NCBI GenBank assembly: GCA_051744365.1
Contig: JBNJCX010000006.1
Span: 3,165 to 67,164, forward strand
Length of the DNA stretch: 64,000 bases
Direction of reading: 5' to 3'
From: Gudongella sp051744365
GTDB taxonomy: Bacteria > Bacillota > Clostridia > Tissierellales > Tissierellaceae
Below the pieces are notes generated by a model that had not been told where the DNA came from, did not search any database, and was given only the letters and a program-made list of their open reading frames with translations. The position numbers and the translations under genes are program-made. The first letter of the stretch is position 1; each line of letters begins with the position of its first letter. Of the stretch, positions 61,131-64,000 are shown one piece after another.

Positions 61131-62064
61131 AGCTGGACACCGGCACTGTAACCCGCTTTAAAACTCCTTTTAGAATAGAATCCATGTTTTTTCTATCAAT
61201 TTTAGCTTCCGGGGATAGAATCAGACGATGTCCAAGGACGGGAATCGCCATTTCCTTAACATCATCGGGAATCACATAATCTCTGCCCTTTATGAAAGCG
61301 CAAGCCTTTGAAGCCTTCAACAGGTCAATTGATGCCCTAGGACTGGCTCCAAGACGAAGATCTTCATAGGACCTTGTAACCTCTGAAATTCCAACTATAT
61401 AAGATAGGATATCCCGGTGGATTTTCATAGAGACAACCTCTTCCTGCATTGCTATTAAATCTACTGCAGAAAGGACTGGTTCAACTTCAACCAGGGAACG
61501 AATTTTCTGATGATTTTGAAGTATTTTAATCTCATCCTCACGGGATGGATAACCCAATGAAATTCTCATAAGAAATCTGTCCAACTGAGCCTCGGGAAGA
61601 GGGAAAGTACCCTGATATTCCAATGGATTCTGGGTGGCAAGTACCATAAATGGTTTTTCAAGGCGATAGTCCTCATCTTCTGTAGAGACTTCGCCTTCCT
61701 CCATTGCCTGAAGGAGACTTGACTGGGTTTTTGGGGAGGTTCTGTTTATTTCATCTGCAAGGAGTATTTGAGTAAATAGTGGGCCCTTTCTGAAAATGAA
61801 GGAAGAGGTATCCCTATGGAACACATTGACCCCAATTATATCCGAGGGCATAAGGTCAGGGGTGAACTGAATCCTTCTATATTCAAGATTTATGCTCTTG
61901 GCAAGCGCCTTTACAAGAGTAGTCTTGCCTACACCTGGGACATCCTCAATCAAGAGATGACCCTGTGCCAGTAACGCAATTACAACCATTTCCAGAACAT
62001 TATCCTTGCCTTTAATAGCCTTTTTAAGATTTTTTAATACCGATATGGCTTTCTCGTTATTCAT
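61123..62064 (-). CDS. MoxR-family AAA+ ATPase
   Basis: A 313-residue MoxR ATPase. Walker A is EDVPGVGKTT, Walker B is LLADEINRTSPKTQ, sensor 1 is VLATQNPLEYQGTFPLPEAQLDRF and sensor 2 lies in LGASPRASIDLLKAS. MoxR proteins act as chaperones for vWA-domain or DUF58 partners. It is first in the minus-strand operon, and TATAAT on the minus strand at 62099-62094 may be its -10 box. Confidence 0.94.
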   Translation of the reverse strand: MNNEKAISVLKNLKKAIKGKDNVLEMVVIALLAQGHLLIEDVPGVGKTTLVKALAKSINLEYRRIQFTPDLMPSDIIGVNVFHRDTSSFIFRKGPLFTQILLADEINRTSPKTQSSLLQAMEEGEVSTEDEDYRLEKPFMVLATQNPLEYQGTFPLPEAQLDRFLMRISLGYPSREDEIKILQNHQKIRSLVEVEPVLSAVDLIAMQEEVVSMKIHRDILSYIVGISEVTRSYEDLRLGASPRASIDLLKASKACAFIKGRDYVIPDDVKEMAIPVLGHRLILSPEAKIDRKNMDSILKGVLKRVTVPVSSYE

Positions 62065-62395
62065 AATTGCCTCCCGAATACTGTCTTTAAGTTATTATAC
62101 CAAAAAACATCTCCTATATGCACACTAAAACCAATGTGGCATACTTTTTCTCAATAAGAAACTTTTCATTGTGAACGGGTATTGGAGGAAATTCGACCGA
62201 CCCACTATGAGGATAGGGTTCAGAATTTCAGTGGGTAAAAAGTAATTACGACTATTTCGAAAATACCCTTTGTGATCTCTATGCGAAGGAACAGGCAAAA
62301 GCAGAAATGTAATCAAATTGCAAACACTTTAACTGGATAAATGGGTATAATAATCAATGTAAGAGGAAAACTCGAATACAAGGAGGAGTATCGTT
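62065..62395. other. Divergent intergenic region
   Basis: It lies between moxR (minus) and the beta-propeller gene (plus). A 7-bp stem, ACCCACT at 62200-62206 with AGTGGGT at 62230-62236, is followed by AAAAAG. TATAAT at 62346-62351 is probably the -10 of the plus-strand gene, though no good -35 is seen. No gene is recognised. Confidence 0.5.
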
Positions 62396-64000
62396 ATGAG
62401 AAAATCTATTGTCTTGTTGTTGATACTGACATTGGTAATAAGCGGAGGGGCATTCGCTGAAGTGGATAGGGAAGGGGATTCCATAGCCCTTCACATAGGA
62501 AGCCCACTGATACTTGCAGGAGAGGATATAAAATCACTGGATTCTGAAAATCCGAGTGTGGTGCCAGTAATCCATAAGGACAGGACACTGGTTCCATTAA
62601 GGGCAATAAGCGAGCATTTCGGAGCCCAGGCAAGCTACGATGAAGAAGAAAGGATTGCTGTTATTCTCTACGAAGGAGCCGAGTATCTGTTCCCCATAGA
62701 CAAGAACTATTATGAAGTCCATCAGGATGGGGAATACAAAAGGAAGGTTGAATTTGATACAGAAACACTTATAATCCATGACAGGACTATGGTGCCACTG
62801 AGAGTAATAGCAGAGGACATACTGAAGATGGATGTGGCTTATGACAGCAGAGTTATCTTTATAGGGACAAGGCAGGAAAATGTAGATGACCAACTTGTTG
62901 AAAATGCCAAGATAAAAATCGGCCAGGCACTTAAGATTAACTCAAGGGAAGAGCTGCTGGCACTTGTGAAGGGGATGGATGAATCCTTTATGGAGGAGCC
63001 TGCAAGGGAACCTGTTTTTGACAGTGATACTCCTGCAATGAGTGAAAGCGAGATGGAGGAACAGGCTGGATCCAAAGACTGGTCCAGTACCAATGAACAG
63101 GTCCAGGGCATAAACGAAGCTGATATCGTAAAAACTGATGGAACATTTATTTATGTTGCGACAAGGGATTCAATCAAAGTATACAGAGCTAACGATGGAC
63201 AGCCTGTACTGACAGATGAAAAAGAGGTTTCAATAGACAAGGAAACAGGAGAATATGTGGAGTATTCAGAGCTGTATATTCATGATGGAAGGCTTGTGGT
63301 CCTTGGCAGAAAAGGAGCAATGGGTAACTGGATCAGACCGCTACCTGAACCGGGGATTATGCCTGATGTAATGGCTGAATCCATTATGCCATATGGCGGA
63401 AGAGAGTACGTACACCTTGGAGTATACGGTGTAAGTGATTCTGGAAAACTAAACCTGATCAAGGAGGTTGAGGTAGAAGGAAGTCTCTTGTCCAGCAGAA
63501 AGAAGGATGATCATGTATATCTAGTTGTAAACAAGTATATGGGATACTATGGACCGTATGATCAAGATCCAATACCAGTATTCAGGGATACTGCAATTGG
63601 GAATGACTACAGGGAACTTCCCGTTGAAAGCATTCTTTATCACCCAGGGAAACGATCTCCAAATTATCTTTTGGTTGCCGCAGTCAATATAGTGGACAAG
63701 GACGAGCCAGCCAACATTGAAGCATTCCTTGGAAGTGGCAGCGAGATATATATGAGCGAAAATGCTCTGTATGTTGCGGGTAATGACTACAGCTCATTCT
63801 GGGGATCTGTGACAAATATTGCCAGGTTCTCAGTTGATGAAACCAAGATTGGATATACCGGAGGAGGAATGGTAGAAGGAACATTACTGAACCAGTTCTC
63901 TATGGATGAATATGACGGGAATCTAAGACTGGCCACAACAAAATTGAGTGGTGAGAACCTGAACTGTGTATATATTCTAGACAGAAATCTTAATCAAATC
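62396..64000 (+). CDS. Secreted beta-propeller protein with copper-amine-oxidase-N-like domain (3' truncated by window)
   Basis: An open frame of 535 codons running off the right edge without a stop. A signal peptide (about 1-20) is followed by a copper-amine-oxidase N-terminal-like domain (about 25-160) with its two hallmark repeats, DRTLVPLRAISEHFGA and DRTMVPLRVIAEDI. After a linker, about residue 220 begins the segment WSSTNEQVQGINEADIVKTDG, typical of the clostridial/archaeal beta-propeller family (Beta_propel), with propeller-like repeats to the edge. The ATG follows AAGGAGGAGT. The first domain is commonly a wall-associated module in clostridia. Function is unknown. Confidence 0.88.
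   Translation, partial: MRKSIVLLLILTLVISGGAFAEVDREGDSIALHIGSPLILAGEDIKSLDSENPSVVPVIHKDRTLVPLRAISEHFGAQASYDEEERIAVILYEGAEYLFPIDKNYYEVHQDGEYKRKVEFDTETLIIHDRTMVPLRVIAEDILKMDVAYDSRVIFIGTRQENVDDQLVENAKIKIGQALKINSREELLALVKGMDESFMEEPAREPVFDSDTPAMSESEMEEQAGSKDWSSTNEQVQGINEADIVKTDGTFIYVATRDSIKVYRANDGQPVLTDEKEVSIDKETGEYVEYSELYIHDGRLVVLGRKGAMGNWIRPLPEPGIMPDVMAESIMPYGGREYVHLGVYGVSDSGKLNLIKEVEVEGSLLSSRKKDDHVYLVVNKYMGYYGPYDQDPIPVFRDTAIGNDYRELPVESILYHPGKRSPNYLLVAAVNIVDKDEPANIEAFLGSGSEIYMSENALYVAGNDYSSFWGSVTNIARFSVDETKIGYTGGGMVEGTLLNQFSMDEYDGNLRLATTKLSGENLNCVYILDRNLNQI

Overview
This window is AT-rich DNA from a low-GC Gram-positive anaerobe, most likely a clostridium in the broad sense (class Clostridia, possibly near Tissierellales). 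The evidence is strong AGGAGG-type ribosome binding sites, many TTG starts, U-rich intrinsic terminators, an FMN riboswitch, SLH and copper-amine-oxidase-N type surface proteins, Ktr/Trk potassium uptake and a siroheme-dependent haem pathway. Genus is not resolved. I see no phage, insertion sequence, CRISPR array or rRNA. The only tRNA is tRNA-Pro(CGG).

Positions 326-9823 form one tight tetrapyrrole cluster: nirJ1, ahbA, ahbB, hemA, sirC, hemC, cobA-hemD, hemB, hemL and a CbiK-type chelatase. Together they run from glutamyl-tRNA to siroheme and on through didecarboxysiroheme. The second radical SAM enzyme, nirJ2, lies apart at 37702-38718 on the other strand. No hemE, hemG/Y or hemH is visible, so the content fits the alternative (Ahb) haem route.

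Positions 9829-17995 are a complete histidine operon (hisZGDCBHAF-IE-K). Its leader encodes a 19-residue peptide with three consecutive His codons, followed by mutually exclusive hairpins and an intrinsic terminator: a classical ribosome-mediated attenuator. Positions 18145-22492 are an FMN-riboswitch-controlled ribD-ribE-ribBA-ribH operon ending in a HAD phosphatase.

Positions 22683-37419 carry a cupin, a lipoprotein, a PIN-PhoH ATPase, an SLC13-type transporter, a MarR regulator with a heterodimeric ABC exporter, a membrane-anchored clostripain-like protease, a threonine-aldolase-like enzyme and a UPF0371 (DUF1846) protein. After tRNA-Pro, nirJ2 and an SDR come a secreted SLH-chagasin protein preceded by a structured leader and terminator, then a potassium module (membrane-anchored TrkA-N-like protein, TrkH, TrkA, KdpD-like kinase, KdpE-like regulator).

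Positions 45810-49568 are a MacAB-like efflux operon with an embedded cobalamin-binding protein, the most unusual gene combination in the window. The remainder holds a metallophosphoesterase, a cytoplasmic alpha-amylase, a D-amino-acid lyase-like enzyme, a TMEM86/YhhN-like membrane protein with a FlK-like thioesterase, a lipoprotein made of two tandem domains, a VOC protein, an M20 peptidase, a MoxR/DUF58/transglutaminase trio on the minus strand, and a secreted beta-propeller protein that runs off the right edge.
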